Of a stretch of 64,000 nt of DNA, positions 11,177-21,195 are shown piece by piece. The stretch is taken from NCBI GenBank assembly GCA_001695595.3, contig MBPM02000007.1:1302001-1366000 (forward strand). The letters run 5' to 3'. A model generated the notes under the pieces. The model searched no databases. It saw only the letters and a program-made list of their open reading frames with translations, and was not told the DNA's origin. Position numbers and translations under genes: made by a program. How positions within the stretch are numbered: position 1 is the stretch's first letter; each line of letters opens with the position of its first letter. Origin of the DNA: Plasmopara viticola (lineage: Eukaryota > Oomycota > Peronosporomycetes > Peronosporales > Peronosporaceae).

Positions 11177-14100
11177 TCAACTGATCTTGGGGAGAAGCCC
11201 GCTAGTGTTAAGACGGTGGTGCACTGACTTGCGAGTGCTAAACGGACCGAGCGACAAGCCTTTCCGCGTAGGGTGTTTTGCCGTCGCGTACGAGGAGACG
11301 CGTCTCGAATACAAGCTGTCCGACCGGGGACTGAGCCCAAACACCGCGTGGCCACGGTTGCTCGCGGCCCGCGCCATCAACGCACGGCTCGTGAGCTTCT
11401 TCTTGACAAACGACGCCACCCGGATCTCGTTTGCAGTCGTTTCCTGCTCGGATTTCGTACCCATTGCCGTGGCAATGGCGTGCGAGAGATCCGGACTTCC
11501 ACGTGGTGCGTCCGCCGGGCCCATTAAGGCCGTCGCGAGCTTGGCAAACCGGGAATCTTCCAATCGCAACCGACATTTGTCGCGACGCACGTGCAGAATC
11601 TGGACACGACCGTAGACCTTGTCTTGCAGCGTAGCTCCCGAAGCTGGTACAATGGGAGGGAGAGGAGCGAGGAACGATCGCGGCTCGGCCGGGACAAACC
11701 GCGCGTCGTCCAGCGTGCAGTTGCAGCAGTCCCAACAGACGGGCAACGCCGTGTCGAACCGGAGGACGGCGGTACTGGCCAAAAAGACCCACGCTTGCTC
11801 GGTAGCAGCACACAGGACAGGCACGACGGGAGGCATCGTGGCGGCCAGGCGATCGACGCGTTGGATCCCGTGGGAATCGAGTTCAAACATGGCGAGCAAC
11901 GCCGTCACGACACCGGCTTCCATCAACTCATCCATCGCGCGGAGCTCACGCTGTGGCGACCGGTCGTGTTCCAGTCCTTGACTCATGGCCAGCCGTTCCT
12001 TGATACGATGCTTCACATGCGCAAGCGCGACTGCACACGCTGGTGCCATGTCACTACCACCATCACGAGAGAGACGAATGAGCAACGGGACGACTCCATT
12101 CATCACCATGGCGTCGAGGCCATGCACACTTGCTCCCGTCGTGTCGGCAGTCTCCTGCACGTCGTCTACGGTGAGGGGACACGAAGTGAGATTGTAAAAC
12201 GCCAAGATCACATGCTTGCTCGTTTGAAGCTGCCGGGGCCCCAAAGCACACGTCTGGACGATTGCAAGCACCAACGGTACGAGGCGTTGATTTCGCATGA
12301 GCACGAGCGAGACCGCTTCCCCTTGCGTCGACAGGGCTCGGATAATGATGGCACACCGTTCGGCCAGCTCGCAACGAGCTTCCGTCGCCTCTTGACGAGC
12401 ACCGCCCTCTTCGTCCAGACCAAGCACGTACGCCACCACATCCAGGGCTCCATCCGCCAATACCGTCTCTCCTCCTTTTTCACAGCGGGCCAGTTGACTC
12501 AACGCATAGATGGCGGCACGAAGCGCAGCGTGAGAAGCCACGGCAGCGGTCGTTCCGTCTGGGATCAGCTCGCGTAACACTCGCACGGCACCGGTAGCAA
12601 TGAGCTCTGGCCAATGCAGTGGATCTTCACACAAGACGGCAATGATTGCAGCACACACGTCACTGACTCGAGAAGAGCATCGCAACGTGGGCGTACAGTC
12701 CAACAAGCTTCGTATCACTCCGTGAGTCAAAACAGCCCGTCGGTGCCGTGCGTGGTACGTCAAGTTTGCTAGCGTCTGCACACAGACTAGCATCATTGCC
12801 TCATCGTCTTGATTTGCATTGCTAGCCAAAAGTTGGATAATCTGAGGCACCGCACGGGCGTCTACAAGACGGTCGTGAAGAGCTGGATAACACGACAAGT
12901 TGCAGAGCGCGTTCAGTGCAAATTCATTCAATTGCCGCTGCTGGGGCTCCCGCACCGTGTCAATCGCTTCGACGCGTGACAAGAGCTTACTCGTCAGCAC
13001 GTCCACGAGTCCCAGTGTGGCCATCGCTTCGCAATTGACTTTATACGCAGAGAGGTAGCAAAGCGTCGCAGCACACGCGTGGCGGGTAAGCAAATCGTCG
13101 TGTTCGCACAGAATCAGCAGCGCCCCCAGCGCTCCACTCTCGACCAACCTCACGGCGATGCTTGCCGTCGTACTCCCGTGACTCGCGTTCGTACCCGTCG
13201 ACGCGAATGCCAAGTTAGTCAAACACGCCGCGAGTTTTTGGTAATTCACGGGGCTCTGAAAGGCCATTTCGCAGAGCTTTGGAATGACCTGCGCAATCTT
13301 GAGGTCCATGAGCGTTTCCATCAAAGCGGGTTCACAGCTGAGATTGTAGAGCGCCGTGACGCACAAGGTCCGGATCTCGACACTCTCGAGCCGGGCCAGT
13401 TTCACGAGCGCGTACAAGACGCCATCTTTGATGTGCAAAGCGCGAACGTCGTCGTGCGTGAGCAAGTTGAACAGTGCACTTGCACAAATGGCCTTGGTCG
13501 AGTCGCTGTTGATCCGCAAAAGGGCATTGACTATAAAGTCCGGCACCGTCCCTTCCTTCCAGACGGCGCGGACCCCCAGTGGCTTTGCGATCGGGGCGTC
13601 CATGGCCAAGTTACACAGCGCGACCGCCGAGTAGATTTGAATCTCCTCGACCCCACACCGCATCATGAGCGTCAGTGCCGGGTACACTTCAGCGCACCGA
13701 GTGAGCACGCTCCGGTGCGTGGCCTTTCCGGTCAATTTTGCCAAGGCAATGGCACACGTCAGGATCGTGGGCCCGTACGACGAGGCCGACAAGTCAATGA
13801 GCATGTCCAGCACGGGCGTCTTCTCCAACGCGTCGACGGCCAGGTTGCAACAGGCCGTGGCACAGCAGCGTAACGTTTCACGAACGCTTCCAAGTTCAGC
13901 CGCAGTGACCGGGCCGTCCGACGTCGCAGTGGTAGATGCCGTCGCGGCACTGATGAGCCGGCGGAGGAGACGGACCCCGTGGTCGACCATCAGACGCATG
14001 CGTGCACTCGCGTCAAACGATAGATTCGCGAGAATGGCTGCACACTGCCGTAGAGCTTCGTCCGCTTTCACGGGTGGTTTCGTAAACACTCGAACCAACG

Positions 14101-16261
14101 TGGTGATAATGTCGGCACGTACCAAGAGCGCCCGACTCGTGACCGCAAACGAGAGGTTAAAGAGACACGCCAACGCACTTTCTTGATACTTCATCAAGAC
14201 CGTCGGTGGGCCCGAAGAAGCCGGAGTGACAGGCGTGAACGAGACACTGGTCCCATTGTCGTCGTCAACGTCTTTCTTGCACTTACAAAGTCGTACAATG
14301 GTGCCAAGCGTGTCGTCCTGTAAAAGCGCGGGATGATAGCTCGTGTCGCTTGATGCATTCGACAAAGCGTTCGCGCACAAGTCTCGCACACGATCGTGAG
14401 AGGTTCGAACGGCGAGGTTTGCTATCGAGGCAAATAACTTGCACTGCACAAGTGCCGTCGACGCGGCCGAATACGTCACGAGACTGCAGAGGGTGAGGAT
14501 CGCAAACTGTTGCGTGGCACCACTCGTAGTGCTGTCACTATCGTCTACAAATCGTCGCAGCATTGGGACAACATCGAGTTGTACTAGCGCCGCACGACTG
14601 TCGTCCGAAGCAGCGGCTAGATTCGATAGACAGATGGCCGTATTCTCACAGACAGAGCCACTCGGTTGCTCCATTGCAATCGCGACGAGCGACGCCATGG
14701 CGTTGCTCAGAGCTACCTTTTGAAGCAACGGCGCGTACGACGATAGATTGGCAATCGTCACGGCACAAAGTTCCCGCACTTGACGAGGCTTTTCGCACTC
14801 GAGAAGGTCGCCAAGGCACTCGAGGATACGCGCATGACCCAGCCGCTCGAGATTCGTGGCGAGGCCCGATAAATTACACAACGCCGTGGCCACGTGCTTT
14901 TGTATGGTCCCCACGACGCCACCGTCTTGGTCTTCCGTGGCAACAAAGCCACGGCTTTGTTGCACCAAGTAACACACGGTATCGAGCACACCGTCGTCTA
15001 CAATCTTGGCACGGGAGGCACTGAGCAACGACAAGTTGGCAATGGCTTTGGCGGCAAACTTGACACTCCGTTCATCCGTGCGAGTCGCTAGCTTCAAGAG
15101 CACGTGCACGACGGTCTCACTGACCGTCATGCTAGTGGACGACGCAATGTTAATCAACGTCTTGACACACGCCTCTTTCGTCTCAACGTCCGGGACATTG
15201 AGCATCGACACGATCGCCGACACACATCCTTCCTGGACAAGCCGCACCTGGCCCGTCGGTTCGTAGGAAAACCGACACAGTGCCATACTCGTGTGTCGCC
15301 GCACTTCTTCGTGCTGCGCTTTGGCAAGTTCCAGCGCGGCGACCAGCACGCCTTCGTCGGCCATCTGACTACCCAAGGACGATTCGCACAAGAGATTCAA
15401 GACGGCCGCCGCACAAAAGCGCTTGACTTCGACGTCGTCGACGCCAGCCAATTTACTGAGCGCGACCATGCATCCTTCCGTCACCATTTGCTTTTCGTGC
15501 CCAGCGATGGTTGAAAAGTGATAGATACTAAACGCACATTCTTGCTTTAATTGGATTTCACGACTTGTACCAGCACTTAAGTCCAGACGTGGACCACTCG
15601 CGTCCTGGATGTCGTCGTCAAAGGCGTGCCTTGCATGCACGGGGACCCTTGCATCGGTACCTTGGTCGCTGGAAACAGTGTCCCAACTCTCTCGTGCGTG
15701 CAAGACCCGACTTGGCTTTCGAAACCGCGAGAGGTAGATCATGCCGTCTTCGTACGTGCCGCGTTGGCCAAAGAGGTCGCCACTGTACCCGATCCCGACG
15801 TGTTCACTCGATAGCTCGCGAGTCGATGAGGTCAATGGCACGGTCGCTCGTTTCGAAAGCATGTCGGGTGGGACCCCTGAGTTCGGGCGCGACGGGGGCA
15901 CGGGGGTCAACACGGCACTGGAAGACGTGGCAGAAGCACCAGAAGACGACCCAGACTCAGTCTTCATCTCGTGCTCTTCCAAAGGCAGCAATTTTGTATT
16001 GATGTGACGGTACAACGTACGCACGAGCTCGTCTTTCGTGCCATTGGTCTTCCAAAAATGACGTTGCCGATGGAGATTCCAGTGTTTGGCCAACTCTTTT
16101 AATTCTTCAAACCGAATCGGAGCTGCCACGGGGTCCCGTTGGCGGGGAAAGAGCTCAAGGCGCACGAGGTACCCACGCAGCACATCGAGTTCCTTGTCGC
16201 GCTCCAGTTCCTCTAACAAGTCTTGAGTATGGCGGGCATTCTGCGATAACCGATGGCTCAT
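11177..16261 (-). CDS. Large armadillo-repeat protein with N-terminal SAP-like motif
   Basis: A single uninterrupted frame gives 1694 residues from the ATG at 16261; the frame opens nine codons earlier at GTG. Near residues 50-86, LKELAKHWNL...GTKDELVRTLYRHI fits a SAP-type helix-extension-helix motif. From about residue 230 to 1400 run many tandem armadillo repeats of about 42 residues, recognisable by recurring CANALSN, CAAILANLS, CATACCNLA and CVTALYNLS blocks. The C-terminal 150 residues are basic and Ser/Arg-rich and end LNTSGLLPKIS. Armadillo solenoids bind partner proteins; Vac8-like and flagellar proteins share this fold. The cellular role is not evident here. Long antisense frames across the gene are shadows of its regular codon use. 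Confidence 0.85.
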   Translation of the reverse strand: MSHRLSQNARHTQDLLEELERDKELDVLRGYLVRLELFPRQRDPVAAPIRFEELKELAKHWNLHRQRHFWKTNGTKDELVRTLYRHINTKLLPLEEHEMKTESGSSSGASATSSSAVLTPVPPSRPNSGVPPDMLSKRATVPLTSSTRELSSEHVGIGYSGDLFGQRGTYEDGMIYLSRFRKPSRVLHARESWDTVSSDQGTDARVPVHARHAFDDDIQDASGPRLDLSAGTSREIQLKQECAFSIYHFSTIAGHEKQMVTEGCMVALSKLAGVDDVEVKRFCAAAVLNLLCESSLGSQMADEGVLVAALELAKAQHEEVRRHTSMALCRFSYEPTGQVRLVQEGCVSAIVSMLNVPDVETKEACVKTLINIASSTSMTVSETVVHVLLKLATRTDERSVKFAAKAIANLSLLSASRAKIVDDGVLDTVCYLVQQSRGFVATEDQDGGVVGTIQKHVATALCNLSGLATNLERLGHARILECLGDLLECEKPRQVRELCAVTIANLSSYAPLLQKVALSNAMASLVAIAMEQPSGSVCENTAICLSNLAAASDDSRAALVQLDVVPMLRRFVDDSDSTTSGATQQFAILTLCSLVTYSAASTALVQCKLFASIANLAVRTSHDRVRDLCANALSNASSDTSYHPALLQDDTLGTIVRLCKCKKDVDDDNGTSVSFTPVTPASSGPPTVLMKYQESALACLFNLSFAVTSRALLVRADIITTLVRVFTKPPVKADEALRQCAAILANLSFDASARMRLMVDHGVRLLRRLISAATASTTATSDGPVTAAELGSVRETLRCCATACCNLAVDALEKTPVLDMLIDLSASSYGPTILTCAIALAKLTGKATHRSVLTRCAEVYPALTLMMRCGVEEIQIYSAVALCNLAMDAPIAKPLGVRAVWKEGTVPDFIVNALLRINSDSTKAICASALFNLLTHDDVRALHIKDGVLYALVKLARLESVEIRTLCVTALYNLSCEPALMETLMDLKIAQVIPKLCEMAFQSPVNYQKLAACLTNLAFASTGTNASHGSTTASIAVRLVESGALGALLILCEHDDLLTRHACAATLCYLSAYKVNCEAMATLGLVDVLTSKLLSRVEAIDTVREPQQRQLNEFALNALCNLSCYPALHDRLVDARAVPQIIQLLASNANQDDEAMMLVCVQTLANLTYHARHRRAVLTHGVIRSLLDCTPTLRCSSRVSDVCAAIIAVLCEDPLHWPELIATGAVRVLRELIPDGTTAAVASHAALRAAIYALSQLARCEKGGETVLADGALDVVAYVLGLDEEGGARQEATEARCELAERCAIIIRALSTQGEAVSLVLMRNQRLVPLVLAIVQTCALGPRQLQTSKHVILAFYNLTSCPLTVDDVQETADTTGASVHGLDAMVMNGVVPLLIRLSRDGGSDMAPACAVALAHVKHRIKERLAMSQGLEHDRSPQRELRAMDELMEAGVVTALLAMFELDSHGIQRVDRLAATMPPVVPVLCAATEQAWVFLASTAVLRFDTALPVCWDCCNCTLDDARFVPAEPRSFLAPLPPIVPASGATLQDKVYGRVQILHVRRDKCRLRLEDSRFAKLATALMGPADAPRGSPDLSHAIATAMGTKSEQETTANEIRVASFVKKKLTSRALMARAASNRGHAVFGLSPRSDSLYSRRVSSYATAKHPTRKGLSLGPFSTRKSVHHRLNTSGLLPKIS

Positions 16262-16706
16262 GGTAGCAAGCAACGTCGGCGTCTTCACGCTAACGTCGTA
16301 TCGGTAGCGTGAATTATGGTCCGTTTTAAGGAGGCGGCGCTATTTTTAGCGTCCTCGGCAAGACTTTACGGGCGCCGTTAGAGAAAGTACCACCATGGCG
16401 CTCAAGAGTTACCACCGAGAAACGTTAAATGGTACAGTCGACACGCAGCGCTTGTTTGCGTGATTGTTGACATGCATGTGCACCAGATAATTGGTACGAA
16501 GAGCGCGCTGAACCGCTAAATGGGGTCCTTCCTCGTGATCGCGTGGTACGTATGGTCACGCTTGTACCCTGTTGCAAGGCTCTTCTTGATTCAATTCTTG
16601 GTACAGGTAGAGTTGCAAACGACTACCGCCACCGATTTCGACGGAGCCCAGCCAAGGCTTGCGGTACGCGTCCTGTCCTAATGATTCGCTTACGTCTGAC
16701 GTTTTA
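16262..16706. other. Intergenic region, divergent from the armadillo gene
   Basis: This is presumably the promoter of the armadillo gene and perhaps of the + strand ORF that follows. A CTTCTTGATTCAATTC...TACAG string ending at 16606 looks like an intron 3' end on the + strand, but the frame after it hits TAG at once. A minus-strand frame (16556-16744 and upstream) also reads as protein-like, so which strand is coding between 16.56 and 16.75 kb is unclear. Confidence 0.4.
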
Positions 16707-17234
16707 ATGTGCTTGAAACAGCGTGTGAAGCCTCGGATGGTCAACGATAGTAACTTGAAAGAAGCGTTTCGTCAGACTGCCCCACCTTCTTCACGTGGTA
16801 CCTTTCGGTCGGTACTCCCAAGGCCAGACGCAGAGCCTGAACGTAGCTTGATCTCGACGCAGCAGCGTGTGCATGTCAACCACTTTGCAGCTTCGTTCAA
16901 TCCTTCAAGCGCATTGCCTTCATTCGCAGCAGGAGGACGTGGTGGACGAGCTCGCGAGCGTGGCAAAGCCACTTCGGGTGCCATTAGCGAGGTCTATAAA
17001 ACAAGCGTCGAGCCTCAGAGAGACACGCGAGCGCAGCGATCGTGGATGTACTCGACTGACCCGATGATTGTTGCTATGCAGAGCCACGAAACAAGTAAAG
17101 TCCCAGCGCGTGGAGAGCGAGAGGAGCGCTCCAGCCAAAGTGCGTCGAACCATCGACAGATCACTGCAATCACGAGCGTTCGACACCGTCACCAAGGCGT
17201 GTTTGTGGACGACGAACCAGGAGACGAGCAATAA
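16707..17234 (+). CDS. Hypothetical Arg/Ser-rich protein
   Basis: Starting at the ATG at 16707 gives 175 residues; the frame is open about 30 codons further upstream without an ATG. The sequence is hydrophilic and low in complexity, with PPSSRGTFRSVLPRP, a Gly/Arg patch (AAGGRGGRARERGK), and YSTDPMIVAMQSHE in the second half. There is no signal peptide or membrane span. The stop overlaps an AATAAA. I recognise no family. It is convergent with TFIIE alpha, with about 170 bp between the stops. It may be a real lineage-specific gene or a chance ORF in GC-richer DNA. Confidence 0.4.
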   Translation: MCLKQRVKPRMVNDSNLKEAFRQTAPPSSRGTFRSVLPRPDAEPERSLISTQQRVHVNHFAASFNPSSALPSFAAGGRGGRARERGKATSGAISEVYKTSVEPQRDTRAQRSWMYSTDPMIVAMQSHETSKVPARGEREERSSQSASNHRQITAITSVRHRHQGVFVDDEPGDEQ

Positions 17235-17404
17235 AAGACAGCCTGGGGCGAGCAAGGAATACGTGACCTACGAACACGCTCTTTAAAGCGTAATGGTGTT
17301 AGTTATTAGGTTATGGCAATAGCTCAAAGGTTCACAATTCAACTCTTTATATCGTCTTTCACGCCGTGTCTTTTGATGCAAGACACATGCGATAGCAGCT
17401 CTGT

Positions 17405-19002
17405 TCACGTACATCCACGAAATGAGTCCCTTTTTTTCAATTCACCAAAAGCTCGACGTACCAAAAACTCGTCTTCCGTCATGTTGAGCAAATCTTGATC
17501 GTCCACGCCATCCAGTCGCTTTGGCTGGCCATTCACCGTGACCTCAACGTTCGTCGTCGTCGCGCCTTCGTCGTCAGTGTACCACTCCCACTCGACGTCG
17601 TCCAGCTCTTCTTCGTCCATCGTATCGTCATTCATCTCGGCGTCCCAGCCCTGCTTGTCGACCTGAATCTGCACTTCGCCTTCGACCTTTTCATCATTGT
17701 ACCGCTCGAGCTCGGCCATATACGCGCGCTTGAATGCCTCCTGTCGCTCCTCTTGCGTCATTGCACTTTGCGTCAACGAGGGTACACTTGAATCGATTGA
17801 CGTGGACGGATCGTTGGCTACCTTGTCCACCGACTGCAAGTGCTTTGCCGCCATGTGGCCACTGATTGTACTGCCTTGCAAGAACTCGGGTAATGCGCGA
17901 GGCGCAACGACCTGCTGCTTCAGCACTTCCGTGTCTTCTTTTCGATCTCGACTGGTTAAATATTCGTCTTCCATCTGATTTGTACCAGCAATGTCCACAA
18001 TAATCTCTCGGTCTTGGGTACCATACGGGTACAAGTACGATTTGCTGTTTTGATCCTCTCCACGCTGGTGTCCGTGCCCACTCCCCGCTCCGCCTCGGCC
18101 TTCCTTCCCGCCACTCGACGCCGAGCGAGCACTCGTACCTCCAAGTCCCGCAGCGCGATTGTCACTCGGTAAATTACTCGGCAACGCATGGCCTTCCTTC
18201 ACATAGTCCCCAATCCGACGCAAGACTTCGTAAATCCCGTCGTGGTTTCCTTTTTGCTTGTTCATTTGGTCTTTAAACTTGCGTTGCAAGTTTTGAATGC
18301 GAAGCAATCGATCATTGTTGTCGCATTCCAACAATACTTCGTTGCAGTGGCCACATCGAAATTGATATTGACCAGGCATCAAGAGCAGCTGGGCTTCCAG
18401 GGCCGTGTACTCTCGTCCACACTCGGGGTCACTGCATTGAAACGTCTGACGCTCAATCTCGAGCTGTTCACTGTCTTTTAGATGCTCGTGCATGAGGTAC
18501 AGTCGGTACTGTACCACATCGACAAAGTATTTGTAGTCAATGTACCAATACGACGTCGAAGAGCTCCCACCCACTCGCTTGTCATTCAATACCTCTCTAT
18601 ACACCAAAAAAAAACACCAGCCTCATCTTAGTAATTTACTAAATAGTATACTACGCGACCGCACTGACTCGCAGACAAGGTTGTCCTGGTGGAGCTCATT
18701 CATAATCTTGCGTACTTGACGCGTCTGGAGGTTCACGGCGTTGCCCATGTCGTCGTCCTAGCATCGGCATCATTCACACGTCCACTTGGATGTCATTGTG
18801 TGGGTCAGGACGCTAGAAACAGGCGAACGAACCTTCATAAACTTCTCACGCATTAAAGCCCCCAGTACGACGATATGTTCGTCGGAATAAAAGGCACTGA
18901 CAAGAGCAGAAAGAAGGTGAGAATAGGAATGGAAAGAGCGGGAAAGACAAGGAGGGCGTACCGTCCCACGAGGTTCACGAGCTTTTCGACAAGCCCTGCC
19001 AT
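17405..19002 (-). CDS. TFIIE-alpha: Transcription initiation factor IIE subunit alpha
   Basis: This is the general RNA polymerase II factor TFIIE alpha, which helps recruit and regulate TFIIH at promoters. Four exons are read on the minus strand: 19002-18962, 18896-18833, 18757-18660 and 18596-17405. Introns of 65, 75 and 63 bp are all GT-AG and keep frame, giving 464 residues from the ATG at 19002. Exons 1-3 encode the winged-helix N-terminus (MAGLVEKLVNLVGR/AFYSDEHIVVLGALMREKFMK/...RQVRKIMNELHQDNLVCES), followed by SYWYIDYKYFVDVVQYRL. The zinc ribbon uses C122, C127, C149 and C152. Its first pair is C-x4-C rather than the usual C-x2-C. The C-terminus is acidic (MDEEELDDVEWEWYTDD) as in other TFIIE alphas. 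The last 400 codons alone form one long frame starting at an in-intron GTG, which would be wrong as a start. Confidence 0.9.
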
Positions 19003-20788
19003 GCGCTGAAGGCGTGTCTTGCGTTTATGGTGGGGTACACTCCAGCCTTATCACTACGATACTCGGGGTAGGACACCTACCCACAAAAGGAGACGACGAG
19101 GTATTGATTTAGGTTGAGACAGTCGTCCTACACACAGCTATCTTGTCGATATTAGTACCGAGAAGGATATAAGGTCCTTTGAAAACTTATCTATAAAGTA
19201 ACAAAGTCCCGCAGTGGCCAATTAATCAACGAATTGAGGTAGGCTTAAAGCACATGTATACACTTACAAAATTAGTCGTCTATACGACCTATTAAAATTG
19301 AGAATAAATTGACATTCGTTCATTGCAAGATCGCATATCTCTTTTCCCTGCGATGTGAACTAGTACCACCTTAGTCAAATTTGCGCCTCAGTGGGTCGAC
19401 TGTCAGCCTAAACTTTTGAAAGATATTGAAATCGTGGTACGCGAATTTCATCATAGATGGAGCATTCATTGGCAATGCTGTCCAGCATATCTAGACTCTA
19501 TTCTTCCGCATAGCTGCCATACATGGGGACGTAATGGCTCAATTGGCCCTGGCTGTGTAAGCCTCATCCTACTCGTTTCGCCTGAAAGTGGAATTTGGTG
19601 CTTAAAAACACTATCACAGCCTTTTTAAAAAAGTCGGGTATACACAGAACACCTCAGTTTAGGCCGTACCCGAAATCATTCTTTAAATTAGTATTTGATT
19701 AAGAAGCATTGGCCATTTCAGCTAGAAGAGCTCTCCTATCTCGAACAAAGATCACAAGCTCCTTCTTACCCGAAGGATTGACAGGAATCCTGACGGCACC
19801 CGGTATGCATTATTAGGTGGCTAAAATTCTTGCGTCAGCTGAGGCTTCAGTTTTCTAAAGTGAGAGTGTCGCCCCAAGTGATGATTGCACGTAAGTGCTT
19901 CGCCCACAATTAAAATGTTCGGAGCCATTCTAGGTTATCCTTACCACGCACACCGTCTGCAACCTTAGGTTGGGCTGGCCTTACCTCAAGTGCCAGTGTC
20001 GCTTGTAAAGACGACGTCGTCATTTTCTGTCGAAGATGCTTCACAGAGCACTCTCGTAGCTTTAGAGCGTCTTCAGATTTCCACCGATCGCATCGAGTAA
20101 TTATTTTACCAAATATTCCATCTCATTGGGGCCAAGCAAGGCCTCCAACTTGTGTAGCACTTTTTGTCCTGAAGAATGTGTAAGCGTACTGCCCCATTTC
20201 CACAAAAGAAAATCGTGAAAGATTTCGGTGTAGTTTGACTGCAAGCAACCGTTGCAGGTCGAAGGTCGGATCTCGGTCAAGGTTGAATTACTGATCTTTG
20301 CTCTATACTTGAAGCCGGTTCGAGTCGCATATCTCTAGATGCCTCACTTTGATTACTTCCGCTAGACTTAATACTAAGACTAAATATACCTTTACACTTT
20401 ATAATGCACATCGATTTGCATATGCTTGTCGATTAAAATCCCCTGCTGAGGAGATATCGTAAAATCTCTATACCCATCAAACCGGTCTTTCTGCTAAAAT
20501 CCATAAACAGTACGGACGGTGCCCTAATACTGGTGCGAGCAGTTTCGATCAAACCAATGAGAGACGCTTCTATAGGACATATTTTGCGGCATGACAAAGG
20601 CAAGGCCTCAGCCTTGCCGTCATTATTGAGTAATGCTCATATAGAACATCGTTTTTTGTATACCATACCAAGCATGGTTGGCTGTAGGTTAAGGCACCAA
20701 GCGCGTGATCCCCACAATGCGCGTGTAGTGCTTGTAGACCATTTGACAATACTCGTCGCGGACAGCGCTCGCTGCAAGTTCGGCGTGA

Positions 20789-21195
20789 CATAGTCGACCA
20801 AAGACCGAAACATCCGGAGAGCTCTCTTCCGATGCATCTGAGGCAACAAATGTTTTGCTGCGCATGAACTCTAATGAGCAGAGCTCTTTACTGAACACTT
20901 AGGTGCACGTCGGTGCCTCAATGTACAGTCTTGTCGACACGAGGACGACAACAAGCGTCTCGCCAAAATTATGGATCTTGACAGACAAAGTCGGCGACGC
21001 ATGGCACTCATTGAGAAGAGCAGAGCGTCACGTCTTGGACAGGGGTTTCGTAAATGGGTTCGACTGTATACTCGTATAGAAAAGCCTCTATCGTCGGTGA
21101 ATGCGTTGTCTTAGCTGGACGAGATGTCCATGATAGAGCTTGAAGAAGGTTGTAAAGACACCAGCATAGCCGAGACCGACTCCTCACCCTATTGA
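20789..21195 (+). pseudogene. Broken coding-like region, unidentified
   Basis: Three adjoining open stretches read like one interrupted protein. 20789-20902 contains ETSGELSSDASEATN and ends TAG. 20905-21114, in a different frame, contains RLAKIMDLDRQSRRRMALIE and GQGFRKWVRLYTRIEKP and ends TAG. The second frame then continues from 21115 to 21192 (LDEMSMIELEEGCKDTSIA) to a TGA. The acidic and basic composition is unlike the random frames around it. No family is recognised. An intron-containing gene is an alternative, but no good splice sites were seen. Confidence 0.35.

Noticed and set aside
11591..12577. Long + strand frames across the armadillo gene (also 13079-13873)
   Set aside because: They are shadows of regular armadillo codons; their translations are His/Arg-rich with no domain.
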